A DNA stretch of 30,404 nt from NCBI GenBank assembly GCA_028281205.1, contig JANQKJ010000071.1, positions 1-30,404 on the forward strand, read 5' to 3'. Shown here in pieces: positions 1 through 8,203 of this stretch (positions are counted from its first letter, which is position 1; each line of letters begins with the position of its first letter). The DNA is from Gammaproteobacteria bacterium. GTDB lineage: Bacteria; Pseudomonadota; Gammaproteobacteria; UBA4575. The notes beneath the pieces were generated by a model. The model did no database searches, was not told the origin of the DNA, and was given only the letters and a program-made list of their open reading frames with translations. The position numbers were made by a program, and so were the translations under genes.

Positions 1-860
1 CCTTCAACTAACGGTAACAAATCCCTTTGAACACCCTCACGAGATACATCGGTACCACTGTATTCACCACGCTTAGCAACTTTGTCGATCTCATCGAGGA
101 ATACTATACCGTTTTGCTCGACTTGTCGTAATGCTCTGGATTTAACATCCTCTTCATTAATAAGCTTTTGCGCCTCTTCATCAACCAATAGTTTAAATGC
201 ATCTTTAACTTTTAATTTACGCTTGTTAGTTTTTTGCGCACCGATGTTTTGAAACATACCTTGTAGTTGGCTAGCCATATCTTCCATCCCCGGAGGCGTC
301 ATGATTTCTACCCCCAGCGGATTAGTTTTTAGTTCAATTTCAATTTCAGTATCGTCTAAATCACCTTCACGTAATTTTTTTCTAAATTTTTGCCGCGTAT
401 CACTGGCAAAATCACTGTCACTGCCATCCATACCCCCTGCCTTAGGCGGTGGCAACAATACATCCAAGATGCGCTCTTCTGCAGCCTCAGCCGCGCGAAA
501 ATTTACTTTTGTCATTTCCGCTTCGCGTGTAGATTTAATCGCACTATCAGTTAAGTCTCGAATAATAGATTCTACATCCCGCCCGACATAACCTACTTCA
601 GTAAACTTTGTCGCCTCCACTTTTATAAACGGTGCTTTAGCAAGTTTTGCAAGCCGTCTAGCAATCTCAGTTTTGCCTACACCTGTTGGACCAATCATTA
701 AAATATTCTTAGGTGTTACTTCTGCTTGTAGTGCTTCTGGCAACTGCATACGACGCCAGCGATTGCGTAGCGCAATAGCGACTGCTCGCTTAGCATCATC
801 CTGCCCAACAATATGCCGATTTAATTCTTCGACTATTTCTCGTGGTGTCATACTCGACAT
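1..860 (-). CDS. hslU: HslU, ATPase subunit of the HslUV protease (partial, C-terminus off the left edge)
   Basis: AAA+ unfoldase that feeds cytoplasmic proteins into the HslV peptidase. The first 286 residues are visible; the E. coli protein is about 443, so roughly the last third is missing because the window ends. The N-terminus (MSSMTPREIV, then HIVGQDDAKRAVAIALRNRW) is close to E. coli HslU. Walker A GPTGVGKT is at residues 57-64, the pore-loop motif GYVG at 90-93, the family's intermediate domain at about 110-240 (less conserved, with an acidic stretch), and Walker B FLDEID at about 254-259. The ATG at 860 is preceded by AAAAGGAA about 7 bases upstream, a good ribosome site; a second in-frame ATG three codons later is less likely. 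It lies 22 bases downstream of hslV, so the two are co-transcribed as in most bacteria. Confidence 0.97.
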   Translation of the reverse strand, partial: MSSMTPREIVEELNRHIVGQDDAKRAVAIALRNRWRRMQLPEALQAEVTPKNILMIGPTGVGKTEIARRLAKLAKAPFIKVEATKFTEVGYVGRDVESIIRDLTDSAIKSTREAEMTKVNFRAAEAAEERILDVLLPPPKAGGMDGSDSDFASDTRQKFRKKLREGDLDDTEIEIELKTNPLGVEIMTPPGMEDMASQLQGMFQNIGAQKTNKRKLKVKDAFKLLVDEEAQKLINEEDVKSRALRQVEQNGIVFLDEIDKVAKRGEYSGTDVSREGVQRDLLPLVE

Positions 861-882
861 AACAAATTCCTTTTAAGTACGG

Positions 883-1401
883 CTAAAGTTCCTCAATAGT
901 GACGTTTTTATTTGTATAAATGCAGATATTGGCAGCGATGCTTAAGGAATTATCGACAATTTCTCGTGCAGATAAGTCGCTATGATCCAGCAATGCACGT
1001 GCGGCTGCTTGCGCAAAAGGGCCGCCGGAACCAATTGCGATTAATGAATCTTCTGGTTCGATGACATCACCGTTGCCTGAGATAATCAGCGAAGTAGTTT
1101 TATCAGCAACTGCTAATAATGCTTCAAGTCGGCGCAGCATACGATCAGTTCGCCAGTCTTTCGCCAGCTCCACAGCCGAACGCGTTAGATGACCTGCATG
1201 TTTTTCTAATTTGCCTTCAAAGCGCTCAAAAAGGGTAAAAGCATCTGCGGTACCGCCGGCAAACCCAGCGATGACTTTACCATTATATAATCGGCGTACT
1301 TTATTAGCGTTGCCCTTCATGACCGTGTTACCAAGTGTGACTTGGCCATCCCCACCGAGAACAACCTCATTATTGCGCCTAACTGAAACAATTGTTGTCA
1401 T
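883..1401 (-). CDS. hslV: HslV, peptidase subunit of the HslUV protease
   Basis: Threonine protease of the proteasome beta-subunit type, forming the double-ring peptidase chamber capped by HslU. It has 172 residues, about the normal length. The N-terminus MTTIVSVRR gives Thr2 as the catalytic nucleophile once Met1 is removed. The GGDGQVTLGNTVMKGNANKVRRL and GFAGGTADAFTLFE blocks and the C-terminal GSGGPFAQAAARALL block are family hallmarks, and the end TIEEL is near that of E. coli. A weak AAGG ribosome site lies about 8 bases upstream. It follows xerC after 91 bases, the longest gap in this left-hand minus-strand cluster, so a separate promoter there is possible. HslUV is heat-shock regulated in E. 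coli; I did not find a convincing sigma-32 site here. Confidence 0.97.
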   Translation of the reverse strand: MTTIVSVRRNNEVVLGGDGQVTLGNTVMKGNANKVRRLYNGKVIAGFAGGTADAFTLFERFEGKLEKHAGHLTRSAVELAKDWRTDRMLRRLEALLAVADKTTSLIISGNGDVIEPEDSLIAIGSGGPFAQAAARALLDHSDLSAREIVDNSLSIAANICIYTNKNVTIEEL

Positions 1402-1430
1402 GCTACTGCCTTAATATTGACTAGGCGCGA

Positions 1431-1436
1431 ATTGTA
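1431..1436 (-). promoter_or_regulatory. Candidate -10 element for hslVU
   Basis: On the minus strand this reads TACAAT, 5 of 6 matches to TATAAT, and would start transcription about 23 bases before the hslV ATG. It lies in the 91-base xerC-hslV gap. No good -35 hexamer sits at 16-18 bases, and no clear sigma-32 pair was found, so this is tentative. Confidence 0.25.
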
Positions 1437-1492
1437 CACGACTGTGTCTAGTGGAGGTTATCTACCAAAATAGGAGTTATTTGTTGCGAGTT

Positions 1493-2389
1493 TTATGTCG
1501 CCTTTTTGCGCGCTCTAGGGTGGGCTTGATCATAAACCTTAGCTAAATGCTGGAAATCTAGCTGAGTATAAACTTGTGTCGTGCTGATATTGGCATGCCC
1601 CAGTAATTCTTGTACTGATCGCAAATCACCGCTCGACTCCAGTAAATGGCTGGCAAATGAATGACGCAGCATATGCGGATGCACATGAACGCCAAGAGCA
1701 GTTTTTTGTGCTTGCTCACGCATCCTCTTCTGTACCGCTCGTTGCGATAGCCTGGAACCACGGTGGTTAACAAACACTGCTTGCTCACCTTCTATCGCGA
1801 TACTGTCACGTAAGCTTAACCAGCTATCTAACGCTTCTCGAGCTTGTTGGCCGATAGGTAGATAGCGTGTTTTATTGCCTTTACCCGTGACTTTTACTTG
1901 CCCGGCATGCAAATCAATATCAATTAAATCCAGGTTGACTAATTCACTGAGCCGCAAACCTGATGAATACATCAGTTCCATCATGGCGTGATCACGCATT
2001 TCTAACGGGCTGCTCTGAGTACCACTTAACAAGCGATCGACCTGATCAACATCCAGTACTTTCGGTAACTTTTTTGCTCCTTTAGGCGCGCGAATATCTG
2101 CTGCAGGATTAGAAGTTATTTGATTATTTTTGATTAAGTGCTTATAGAATCCACGCAAAGATGATAACAAACGTTGCATGCTACTCTCTGCCAGTCCTTT
2201 GCGGTGGCAGCTCGCAATATATGCACGGATATCGTGAATAGTTGCACGTGTAGTATCAGTAATATCCTGCTCAGCCAGATAATCAATAAACCCTTGCAGG
2301 TCTCTTTGATAACTCGCTAAAGTTGCAGAGGAGTAATGTTTGATGGTGCGTAGATAATCTAAATATTCTTTAAGTGACTGTTCGACCAT
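1493..2389 (-). CDS. xerC: Tyrosine recombinase XerC
   Basis: Site-specific recombinase that, with XerD and FtsK, resolves chromosome dimers at dif near the division septum. It has 298 residues, the same length as E. coli XerC. An N-terminal SAM-like core-binding domain (about 1-95) precedes the catalytic domain. The full catalytic set is present: Arg146 (in SSGLRLSEL), Lys170 (VTGKGNKTR), His239 and Arg242 (HPHMLRHSF), His265 (LLGHANIST) and nucleophile Tyr274 (TQVYTQ). Each is within one or two positions of the E. coli residues. XerC rather than XerD is favoured by its place downstream of dapF and DUF484 and upstream of hslV, a common gammaproteobacterial order. It follows the DUF484 gene by 17 bases. 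Confidence 0.95.
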   Translation of the reverse strand: MVEQSLKEYLDYLRTIKHYSSATLASYQRDLQGFIDYLAEQDITDTTRATIHDIRAYIASCHRKGLAESSMQRLLSSLRGFYKHLIKNNQITSNPAADIRAPKGAKKLPKVLDVDQVDRLLSGTQSSPLEMRDHAMMELMYSSGLRLSELVNLDLIDIDLHAGQVKVTGKGNKTRYLPIGQQAREALDSWLSLRDSIAIEGEQAVFVNHRGSRLSQRAVQKRMREQAQKTALGVHVHPHMLRHSFASHLLESSGDLRSVQELLGHANISTTQVYTQLDFQHLAKVYDQAHPRARKKAT

Positions 2390-2406
2390 CTTAACTGTTA
2401 TGTTAG

Positions 2407-3135
2407 TTATTGCTTGAGCAGTTTCTTTAACTTACGACTGAGCAAATCTGCTAAATACTCAAGGAAAAGCGTTCCCATTCCTTCATAGAAGCGGTTTTCA
2501 TTAGAACTACCAAGTAATAATACACCAAAGTTCTTATTACTACGCAACGGTATCGCAACACCAGATTTAACATCGACACGCTTAATAAACAAATCAACCA
2601 AGCCTTTACCGCGCAAGAAAATACAGTCGCGACAGTTTTCAAGAATGATCTGTTTATAAAATACGTACTCCAAGTCAGCGTTGGTAATATTATTCTCGAC
2701 CGGTACTGTATACTCTGGTGCAACGTCGTATAAGCCTAAGCGAATTTGCAATGAAGGGAATTCATTACCAAGCAGATCATTAATAATAGGTACGATATTT
2801 TTATTATGATCAATTTCGATTAGTCGGCGCGCAATTCTGTGTAATTGTTCTTCAAGAATCTCATTGTCTTGTGCTATTTGTACAAGATGCAGGATTTTCT
2901 TTTCTAAACTACTATTCTTTTCACGCAATAACTGGATTTGTCTCTCAACTAGAGACACAGCAGTACCTGACTCATGCTTAATATCTAAATCACGCAATAA
3001 TGCAGGATGCTGATTAAAGAACTCTGGATGCTGCAATAAATAATCTTTGACCGCTACAGGGTCAATTGACGATACCGCTTCACTGCGTCTAGTACTCCTA
3101 CTGGCACTTGCGTGAATTTCGGATTTTGTTGTCAT
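2407..3135 (-). CDS. DUF484 family protein (GAF-like)
   Basis: Conserved cytoplasmic protein of unknown biochemical role, typical of the dapF-DUF484-xerC cluster (E. coli YigA position). It has 242 residues. A short polar N-terminus leads into VKDYLLQHPEFFNQHPALL, the family's signature start. A coiled-coil-like helix follows (about 65-105, with LVERQIQLLREKNSSLEKK), then a GAF-like alpha/beta domain to the end containing GVAIPLRSNKNFGVLLLGS. The ATG overlaps the dapF stop by 4 bases (ATGA), so translation is probably coupled to dapF. The family assignment is firm. The ligand of the GAF-like fold and the function are unknown, and no enzymatic motif is visible. Confidence 0.9.
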   Translation of the reverse strand: MTTKSEIHASASRSTRRSEAVSSIDPVAVKDYLLQHPEFFNQHPALLRDLDIKHESGTAVSLVERQIQLLREKNSSLEKKILHLVQIAQDNEILEEQLHRIARRLIEIDHNKNIVPIINDLLGNEFPSLQIRLGLYDVAPEYTVPVENNITNADLEYVFYKQIILENCRDCIFLRGKGLVDLFIKRVDVKSGVAIPLRSNKNFGVLLLGSSNENRFYEGMGTLFLEYLADLLSRKLKKLLKQ

Positions 3136-3959
3136 AGATTAATACTCCCCTCAAAACTGTACTCTGTTGGCCCGGTCATTAGCAGACAACCCTTGTCATT
3201 GCGCTCAATTTCCAACACACCACCAGGCATAGTAATCGTCACGCTGTCATCCACTCTTTTCTTCTGTTGTGCAACTGCTGCCGCTGCACAGGCACCTGAC
3301 CCACTGGCCATTGTTTCCCCAACCCCGCGCTCAAACACTCTTTGCACGATATTCTGTCTGTCCCTAACTTGAACAAACTGAACATTGGTTCGCTCACGAA
3401 AACGCTTATCTATTTCAAGTTGACTGCCAATGCTTTGTATATTCACTGCATCCACATCATCAACAAAAATCACTGCATGCGGATTACCCATAGAAACGAC
3501 AGAAAATTCTATTTGTTGGTTATCAATTTCTGCACTATAAACATTATCCGCATGTCGCTCACTGAATGGGATATTGGCTGGATCAAATTCTGGCTCACCC
3601 ATCTCAACTGTGACATTAATGTCATCACGTACATGCAAAGTAAACACACCTGCAAGCGTCTCAACCTTCATTATATTTTTGTCTGTAAGCCCCAGCCGTC
3701 TTACAAACTGAGCGAAACAGCGTGCACCGTTGCCACACTGTCCCACTTCACTGCCGTCACTATTAAATATTCGGTAGCGAAAATCAACATCTTCTTGACC
3801 AGGTAATTGTGCAATTAACAATTGATCGCAACCAATACCAAACTTTCTATGTGCTAAATGACGGATATTTTGCTGATTTAGATTAATCTCCTGCGTCACG
3901 CCATCAAGCAATACAAAGTCATTACCTAATCCATGCATTTTTATGAAATTCAGTTTCAC
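3132..3959 (-). CDS. dapF: Diaminopimelate epimerase
   Basis: Interconverts LL- and meso-diaminopimelate, the precursor of both lysine and peptidoglycan cross-links; cytoplasmic and cofactor-independent. It has 275 residues, the usual length. The two catalytic cysteines are present: Cys75 in FNSDGSEVGQCGNGARC and Cys224 in ASGSGACAAA. The N-terminal block KMHGLGNDFVLLD is also characteristic. It sits two genes downstream of lysA, whose product uses meso-diaminopimelate, and overlaps the next gene by 4 bases. A 39-base gap separates it from the CoA-binding protein gene upstream. Confidence 0.97.
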   Translation of the reverse strand: MKLNFIKMHGLGNDFVLLDGVTQEINLNQQNIRHLAHRKFGIGCDQLLIAQLPGQEDVDFRYRIFNSDGSEVGQCGNGARCFAQFVRRLGLTDKNIMKVETLAGVFTLHVRDDINVTVEMGEPEFDPANIPFSERHADNVYSAEIDNQQIEFSVVSMGNPHAVIFVDDVDAVNIQSIGSQLEIDKRFRERTNVQFVQVRDRQNIVQRVFERGVGETMASGSGACAAAAVAQQKKRVDDSVTITMPGGVLEIERNDKGCLLMTGPTEYSFEGSINL

Positions 3960-3998
3960 TAGTATTCGCCGTGAGTTATCAGGTTAAGTTAACCGCTT

Positions 3999-4427
3999 TT
4001 ATGCGTTATTGTTTTGATTTATACCTAAACGCACTATTTCCTTATATATACAACGATCCATAATCATTGATATATCTGCCGCATGCGCATTTTTTTGTGC
4101 TTGGCAATCAATCACACCCTCTTGTAACCAGATTTTACCTATCCCAAGCCTAATACAAGTATCTGCAATGCCAGCAACATATTTTGAGGCCCTGAATACA
4201 TTCACTAAATCTGGTTTAAAAGGAATATCTTCCAGTAACTTATAAGCCTTTTCACCTAGCACTTGATCAACTCCTGGTCGCACAGGAACCACCGTGTAAG
4301 AAAATGACTGCAAATGTTTAGCTACACGATGACTTGGCCTATTTTGTTTTGGCGACAAACCTACAATAGCAATTGTTTTAACATTATCTAGCAGCTCTAT
4401 TACCGCACTATCATCGTAGCTATTCAA
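3999..4427 (-). CDS. CoA-binding domain protein (YccU-like)
   Basis: A 142-residue Rossmann-like protein of the CoA-binding family (YccU type). The block TIAIVGLSPKQNRPSHRVAK at about residues 18-37 holds the nucleotide-binding loop; downstream motifs VVPVRPG, VNVFRASKYV and IWLQEGV are those of the family. It resembles the CoA-binding half of succinyl-CoA synthetase alpha but lacks the catalytic and ligase parts, so a regulatory or carrier role is more likely than an enzyme; the true function is unknown. Placement between lysA (29 bases upstream) and dapF is unusual, since these two are often adjacent. It probably shares their transcript. Confidence 0.88.
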   Translation of the reverse strand: MNSYDDSAVIELLDNVKTIAIVGLSPKQNRPSHRVAKHLQSFSYTVVPVRPGVDQVLGEKAYKLLEDIPFKPDLVNVFRASKYVAGIADTCIRLGIGKIWLQEGVIDCQAQKNAHAADISMIMDRCIYKEIVRLGINQNNNA

Positions 4428-4456
4428 TGTGTTACTTACTTATTAGCTTAAGTTAT

Positions 4457-5719
4457 TTAGCTAGGGAGCAAAATTTCATTTTGCCATAATTCATCTAATG
4501 CATCGCGTCGACGAATTAAATGTACCTCTTCACCCTCAACCAATAACTCACATGGGCGTTGGCGTGAATTATAATTACTTGCCATGGTCATGGCATAAGC
4601 TCCGGCTGACATGATCGCAATCAAGTCACCCGACTGTAACTCTCTCATGTTACGTTGCTTTGCAAAAAAGTCGCCACTCTCACACACGGGACCAACTACA
4701 TCATAAATTTTTTCAATGCGTTGCTTATCCTCATTCACTGGCAACAATGTATGCCATGCTTTATACAAAGCAGGTCGAATGAGATCATTCATAGCTGCAT
4801 CCACTAGCACAAACTCATTGACGTCAGTATCTTTAATATATTCGACCCTGGCTAACAACATGCCAGCATTAGCCACGATAGAACGCCCTGGCTCAACTAT
4901 CAGCTGATAGCTCTTATTGGCAAATAATGGCGCTATCTTGTCAGCATAAGCTGCAAATTCAGGTGGTTGTTCTTGTTCATACTGAATACCAAACCCACCT
5001 CCTAAATCGATATGCTTTAATTGAATCCCAAGTTGCTCTAATTTTTCAACGAACGCAAAAACGTGTTTAGCTGCATCAATGTAGGGCGCAGTTTCTGTGA
5101 TTTGCGATCCTATATGGCAATCTACTCCTACCGGTTTTACCCATGGGTGGTTCTTAATGGAGTCATATAGTGACAGTGCACGTTGACTTGCAATTCCAAA
5201 CTTACTTTCTTTCAACCCCGTTGAGATATAAGGATGAGTTTTTGGATTAACATCAGGATTAATCCTTAATGACACATTCACTGGAGTCTGCATATCCTGA
5301 GCAATCTCACATATTCGTGTTAATTCATACTCAGACTCAACATTGATACAGCCAATTTGACAATGAATAGCTTTGCGTATTTCATCTTCGCGCTTGGCTA
5401 CTCCTGAAAACATTATTTTGCTTGCATCACCACCCGCAGCTAACACTCGCTCAAGCTCTCCCAAAGAAACAATATCAAAACCCGCACCCCACTGAGCCAA
5501 TATTTGCAGGATAGCAATATTGGAATTTGCTTTTACCGCATAACAAGGAAAGAAATCCAGCGCAGAAAATGCACCGCATAGCTCCACCCAACGCGTCATT
5601 AAAGCTGACTTTGAATAAATATATGCAGGCGTTCCAAACTCTAAAGCCAATGTTGATAAATCAACATCTTCGACAAATAATTTCCCTTGTCGATATGCAA
5701 AACCTGGAAATTGATTCAC
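4457..5719 (-). CDS. lysA: Diaminopimelate decarboxylase
   Basis: PLP-dependent fold-III decarboxylase making L-lysine from meso-diaminopimelate, the last step of the pathway. It has 420 residues, the normal length. Lys63 in YAVKANSN binds PLP. HIGSQ (about 202-206), the glycine loop DLGGGFGI (about 238-245) and EPGRS (276-280) bind the cofactor phosphate. Cys346 in GPVCESGD is the active-site cysteine contributed across the dimer. The C-terminal beta domain carries AGAYAMTMASNYN. It begins with ATG 48 bases after the stop of the small lipoprotein gene, an arrangement widespread in Gammaproteobacteria. Confidence 0.97.
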   Translation of the reverse strand: MNQFPGFAYRQGKLFVEDVDLSTLALEFGTPAYIYSKSALMTRWVELCGAFSALDFFPCYAVKANSNIAILQILAQWGAGFDIVSLGELERVLAAGGDASKIMFSGVAKREDEIRKAIHCQIGCINVESEYELTRICEIAQDMQTPVNVSLRINPDVNPKTHPYISTGLKESKFGIASQRALSLYDSIKNHPWVKPVGVDCHIGSQITETAPYIDAAKHVFAFVEKLEQLGIQLKHIDLGGGFGIQYEQEQPPEFAAYADKIAPLFANKSYQLIVEPGRSIVANAGMLLARVEYIKDTDVNEFVLVDAAMNDLIRPALYKAWHTLLPVNEDKQRIEKIYDVVGPVCESGDFFAKQRNMRELQSGDLIAIMSAGAYAMTMASNYNSRQRPCELLVEGEEVHLIRRRDALDELWQNEILLPS

Positions 5720-5767
5720 TATGAGATCCGTATAGTAATGTGATTAAAGCAGAACGAACTTTTTGTC

Positions 5768-5941
5768 TTATTCAGCTAAATCTTCTTCAGCTTGCTGTAA
5801 ATCTTTTTGTTCTTGAGTTTCTTGCGTAGACTCTATCTCTTCTAACTGTTCTGCAGGCGGCGCATACAGATCCCCATACTGACCGCATGCGGTTAGCAAT
5901 AGTACGAAGGAAAAAAATAGCAATAAAATAATTCTATTCAA
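5768..5941 (-). CDS. lptM: LptM-like small lipoprotein (LPS translocon assembly)
   Basis: A 57-residue reading frame upstream of lysA, starting with TTG at 5941. It has a typical lipoprotein signal: MNR, a hydrophobic run IILLLFFSFVLL, and lipobox LTAC with the lipid-modified Cys at 19. The mature start CGQYGDLYAPP matches the short family (formerly YifL) whose E. coli member reads CGLKGPLYFPP; in E. coli this protein helps the LptD-LptE outer-membrane LPS translocon fold. The rest is a low-complexity Glu/Gln-rich tail. Position fits, since lptM lies just before lysA and/or dapF in many relatives. The KG of the usual motif is replaced by YG. There is no in-frame ATG upstream of the hydrophobic run, so the TTG start is inferred from the signal peptide. 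Confidence 0.82.
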   Translation of the reverse strand: MNRIILLLFFSFVLLLTACGQYGDLYAPPAEQLEEIESTQETQEQKDLQQAEEDLAE

Positions 5942-5998
5942 GTTACTCTACCTATTTTTAAAAGCTGGCAAAAATGACAAGAAATATAATGGTGCGTA

Positions 5999-6004
5999 AT
6001 TATA
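5999..6004 (-). promoter_or_regulatory. Candidate -10 element for the lptM-lysA-dapF-xerC operon
   Basis: Reads TATAAT exactly on the minus strand, inside the 108-base gap between two divergent genes. It would start transcription near 5992, about 50 bases before the lptM TTG. No good -35 hexamer is visible at the usual distance, and the gap is very AT-rich, so chance matches are likely. Confidence 0.35.
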
Positions 6005-6020
6005 ACGATGTCTGTCTCGA

Positions 6021-6026
6021 TATAAT
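6021..6026 (+). promoter_or_regulatory. Candidate -10 element for the carboxylesterase gene
   Basis: Exact TATAAT 23 bases before the ATG at 6050, predicting a short leader. The opposite-strand candidate -10 falls in its -35 zone, so if both are real the two divergent promoters overlap. The -35 match is poor. Confidence 0.35.
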
Positions 6027-6049
6027 ATAGTCGTGCTAGCAGAATAATT

Positions 6050-6712
6050 ATGCAATCTCTAGATTATTTAGAAGAAACTCATGGACAAACGCCCGATGCC
6101 GCAATTATTTGGTTGCACGGCCTTGGTGCGGATGGATATGACTTCAAACCTATAGTTAAACAATTAAATCTGCCACCTGATTTATCTATACATTTTGTGT
6201 TTCCGCATGCTCCAACTCAGGCTGTAACTATTAACCAAGGCATGCATATGAATGCCTGGTACGATATTTATGAACTCAGCTTGGAAGCTGACGAAGATGA
6301 ACAAGGTATCCACTCTTCAATGCTGGCATTAGAGTCACTAATTACAAATAAGTTTAAACACATAGATCCTAGCCGCATAATTATTGCTGGATTCTCCCAA
6401 GGTGGCGCATTAGCTCTACACACTCTATTACATGGCAGTGTGCCTATTGGCGGTGTAATAGCATTATCCTCTTATTTACCCGTTAGACACCTAGCATTAG
6501 AGGCAGATAAACAGCGTCTGCATAAACAAGAAATTTTTATGGCGCACGGAGAATACGATGAGATCCTACCTCAACAATTAGGAGATTTAGCGCGTGGTAT
6601 TTTGCTTACAATGGGTGCTAATGTTGATTGGCGTAGTTATCCCATGGCGCATGAATTATGCGCACAGCAAATCACTCATATTCGCGAATGGATTGAACAA
6701 CGCTTGGCTTAA
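6050..6712 (+). CDS. Alpha/beta-hydrolase carboxylesterase (phospholipase/carboxylesterase family)
   Basis: Cytoplasmic serine esterase of the phospholipase/carboxylesterase (EstB/YpfH-like) family; it hydrolyses short carboxyl esters, and the physiological substrate is unknown. It has 220 residues. WLHGLGADGYDF (21-32) holds the oxyanion-hole loop. The nucleophile elbow GFSQGG places Ser116. The triad is completed by Asp170 (HGEYDEILP) and His201 (YPMAHELC). No signal peptide is seen. The gene is monocistronic, convergent with argH with 9 bases between stops and no visible hairpin terminator. The ribosome site before the ATG is weak. Confidence 0.92.
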   Translation: MQSLDYLEETHGQTPDAAIIWLHGLGADGYDFKPIVKQLNLPPDLSIHFVFPHAPTQAVTINQGMHMNAWYDIYELSLEADEDEQGIHSSMLALESLITNKFKHIDPSRIIIAGFSQGGALALHTLLHGSVPIGGVIALSSYLPVRHLALEADKQRLHKQEIFMAHGEYDEILPQQLGDLARGILLTMGANVDWRSYPMAHELCAQQITHIREWIEQRLA

Positions 6713-6721
6713 AACTAACTT

Positions 6722-8143
6722 CTATACATTAAGTTTGCTGCGTGCAGCATCAATTTGTTTGCGTACTTGCGCGGGACTGGTGCCACCAATTACTTGTTTA
6801 GACTCAGCTGACCCTCGCGTTTGTAATACATTATAAACATCCTCACTAATCACAGAGCAAAAAGATTGAAATTGTTGTAGCGACAATTGTGGCAATTCTT
6901 TATTCTCGTCAATTGCCAAACGTACCGCACGACCCACAATTTCATGCGCATCACGAAACGCTACTCCTTTTGCTACTAGATAATCCGCTAAATCAGTTGC
7001 CGTGGCGTAGCCTTTATTGACTGCTTGAGCAAGATTATCTTCATTAAAAATAATGTGCGGTAACATATCCGCATACACACGCACACTACCCAACACAGTA
7101 TCTATAGTATCGAATAATGGTTCTTTATCTTCTTGGTTATCTTTATTGTATGCCAGTACCTGTGACTTCATTAATGTCAACAACGATATTAAGTTACCAA
7201 ATACTCGTCCGCTCTTACCTCTTACCAATTCAGGTACATCAGGATTTTTCTTTTGCGGCATAATCGAAGAACCCGTGCAAAAACGATCTGGCAACTCAAC
7301 AAACTCAAACTGCTGTGATGCCCACAACACTAACTCTTCAGACATGCGTGATAAATGCATCAACAATAATGATGCACAAGAACAAAATTCGATAGCAAAA
7401 TCGCGATCACTTACTGCATCTAAAGAATTGTTACTGACAGCATCAAAACCAAGCTGCTGCGCAACATATTCGCGGTCTAGAGGGAATGGCGTACCTGCCA
7501 AAGCAGCAGAACCCAATGGCATAACATTGACGCGTATTTTGCAATCAGCCAAGCGTGCACGATCTCTGCTAAGCATTTCAAACCAGGCCATCATGTGATG
7601 ACCAACGGTAATCACTTGAGCCACTTGCAAGTGAGTAAAACCAGGCATTAGTGTATCTACATGCTTATCAGCAAGATCTAAAATAGCACTCTGCATACGC
7701 ACTAGTTCGGCATCAATAAAAGCGATTTGTTCGCGCACATATAAACGAATATCTGTTGCCACCTGATCATTACGCGAACGGCCAGTGTGTAATTTCTTAC
7801 CTGGTTCGCCAATCATTGCCACTAAACGTGACTCAATATTCATGTGCACATCTTCAAGATCAACCCGCCAATTAAATTCACCGCCTTGAATTTCTTGTTT
7901 AATTGCATCAAGTGCCTGCACAATCGAGTCACATTCATCTTTAGTAAGCACACCAATTTTTGCCAGCATACGTGCATGTGCTTGGGAACCCGCAATATCT
8001 TGTGCATACATGCGTTGATCAAATGACACAGATGCCGTAAATTCTTCCACGAACGCGTCCGTCGACTCTGTGAATCTTCCACCCCAAGGCTTATTTTCTT
8101 GACTATTCTCTGGGGACGGGTGTTTAGTTTTGTTATCAGACAT
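6722..8143 (-). CDS. argH: Argininosuccinate lyase
   Basis: Last step of arginine synthesis: splits argininosuccinate into arginine and fumarate; cytoplasmic tetramer of the fumarase/aspartase superfamily. It has 473 residues, about the usual length with a short extra polar N-terminus (about 18 residues before KPWGGRF). Signature blocks present are HTGRSRNDQVATD (119-131), the catalytic His171 in MPGFTHLQVAQ, and the mobile loop GSSIMPQKKNP (291-301) carrying the catalytic serine. It diverges from the sensor kinase gene, as argH does from fimS/algZ in Pseudomonas. The ATG at 8143 has no strong ribosome site. Confidence 0.97.
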   Translation of the reverse strand: MSDNKTKHPSPENSQENKPWGGRFTESTDAFVEEFTASVSFDQRMYAQDIAGSQAHARMLAKIGVLTKDECDSIVQALDAIKQEIQGGEFNWRVDLEDVHMNIESRLVAMIGEPGKKLHTGRSRNDQVATDIRLYVREQIAFIDAELVRMQSAILDLADKHVDTLMPGFTHLQVAQVITVGHHMMAWFEMLSRDRARLADCKIRVNVMPLGSAALAGTPFPLDREYVAQQLGFDAVSNNSLDAVSDRDFAIEFCSCASLLLMHLSRMSEELVLWASQQFEFVELPDRFCTGSSIMPQKKNPDVPELVRGKSGRVFGNLISLLTLMKSQVLAYNKDNQEDKEPLFDTIDTVLGSVRVYADMLPHIIFNEDNLAQAVNKGYATATDLADYLVAKGVAFRDAHEIVGRAVRLAIDENKELPQLSLQQFQSFCSVISEDVYNVLQTRGSAESKQVIGGTSPAQVRKQIDAARSKLNV

Positions 8144-8180
8144 AATTGGACGTGGTCGCTACTCAATCAAACGTGGCGAG

Positions 8181-8186
8181 AGTATA
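8181..8186 (-). promoter_or_regulatory. Candidate argH -10 element
   Basis: Reads TATACT on the minus strand (5 of 6). A weak -35 (TTTTAA) lies 17 bases further upstream, at about 8204-8209. The spacer between them is filled by a palindrome (see 8188-8203). Confidence 0.4.
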
Positions 8187-8187
8187 C

Positions 8188-8203
8188 CTAGTGACACTAG
8201 TGT
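8188..8203. promoter_or_regulatory. Overlapping palindromes in the argH/algZ divergent region (possible operator)
   Basis: Two interlocked inverted repeats: CTAGTG-A-CACTAG at 8188-8200 and the perfect ACACTAGTGT at 8194-8203. They fill the spacer of the candidate argH promoter. They do not resemble the ArgR box of E. coli. No protein can be assigned, and a chance palindrome cannot be excluded. Confidence 0.35.

Noticed and set aside
1402..1492. Heat-shock (sigma-32) promoter before hslV
   Set aside because: CTCGCAA and CCTATTT pieces occur but at a spacing far too short for a sigma-32 promoter.
3342..3806. 154-residue open frame on the plus strand inside dapF
   Set aside because: It lies antisense to a fully conserved diaminopimelate epimerase, has no recognisable domain, and its composition fits a chance antisense frame.
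7053..7598. 181-residue open frame on the plus strand inside argH
   Set aside because: Antisense to conserved argininosuccinate lyase motifs; no family resemblance and no ribosome site.
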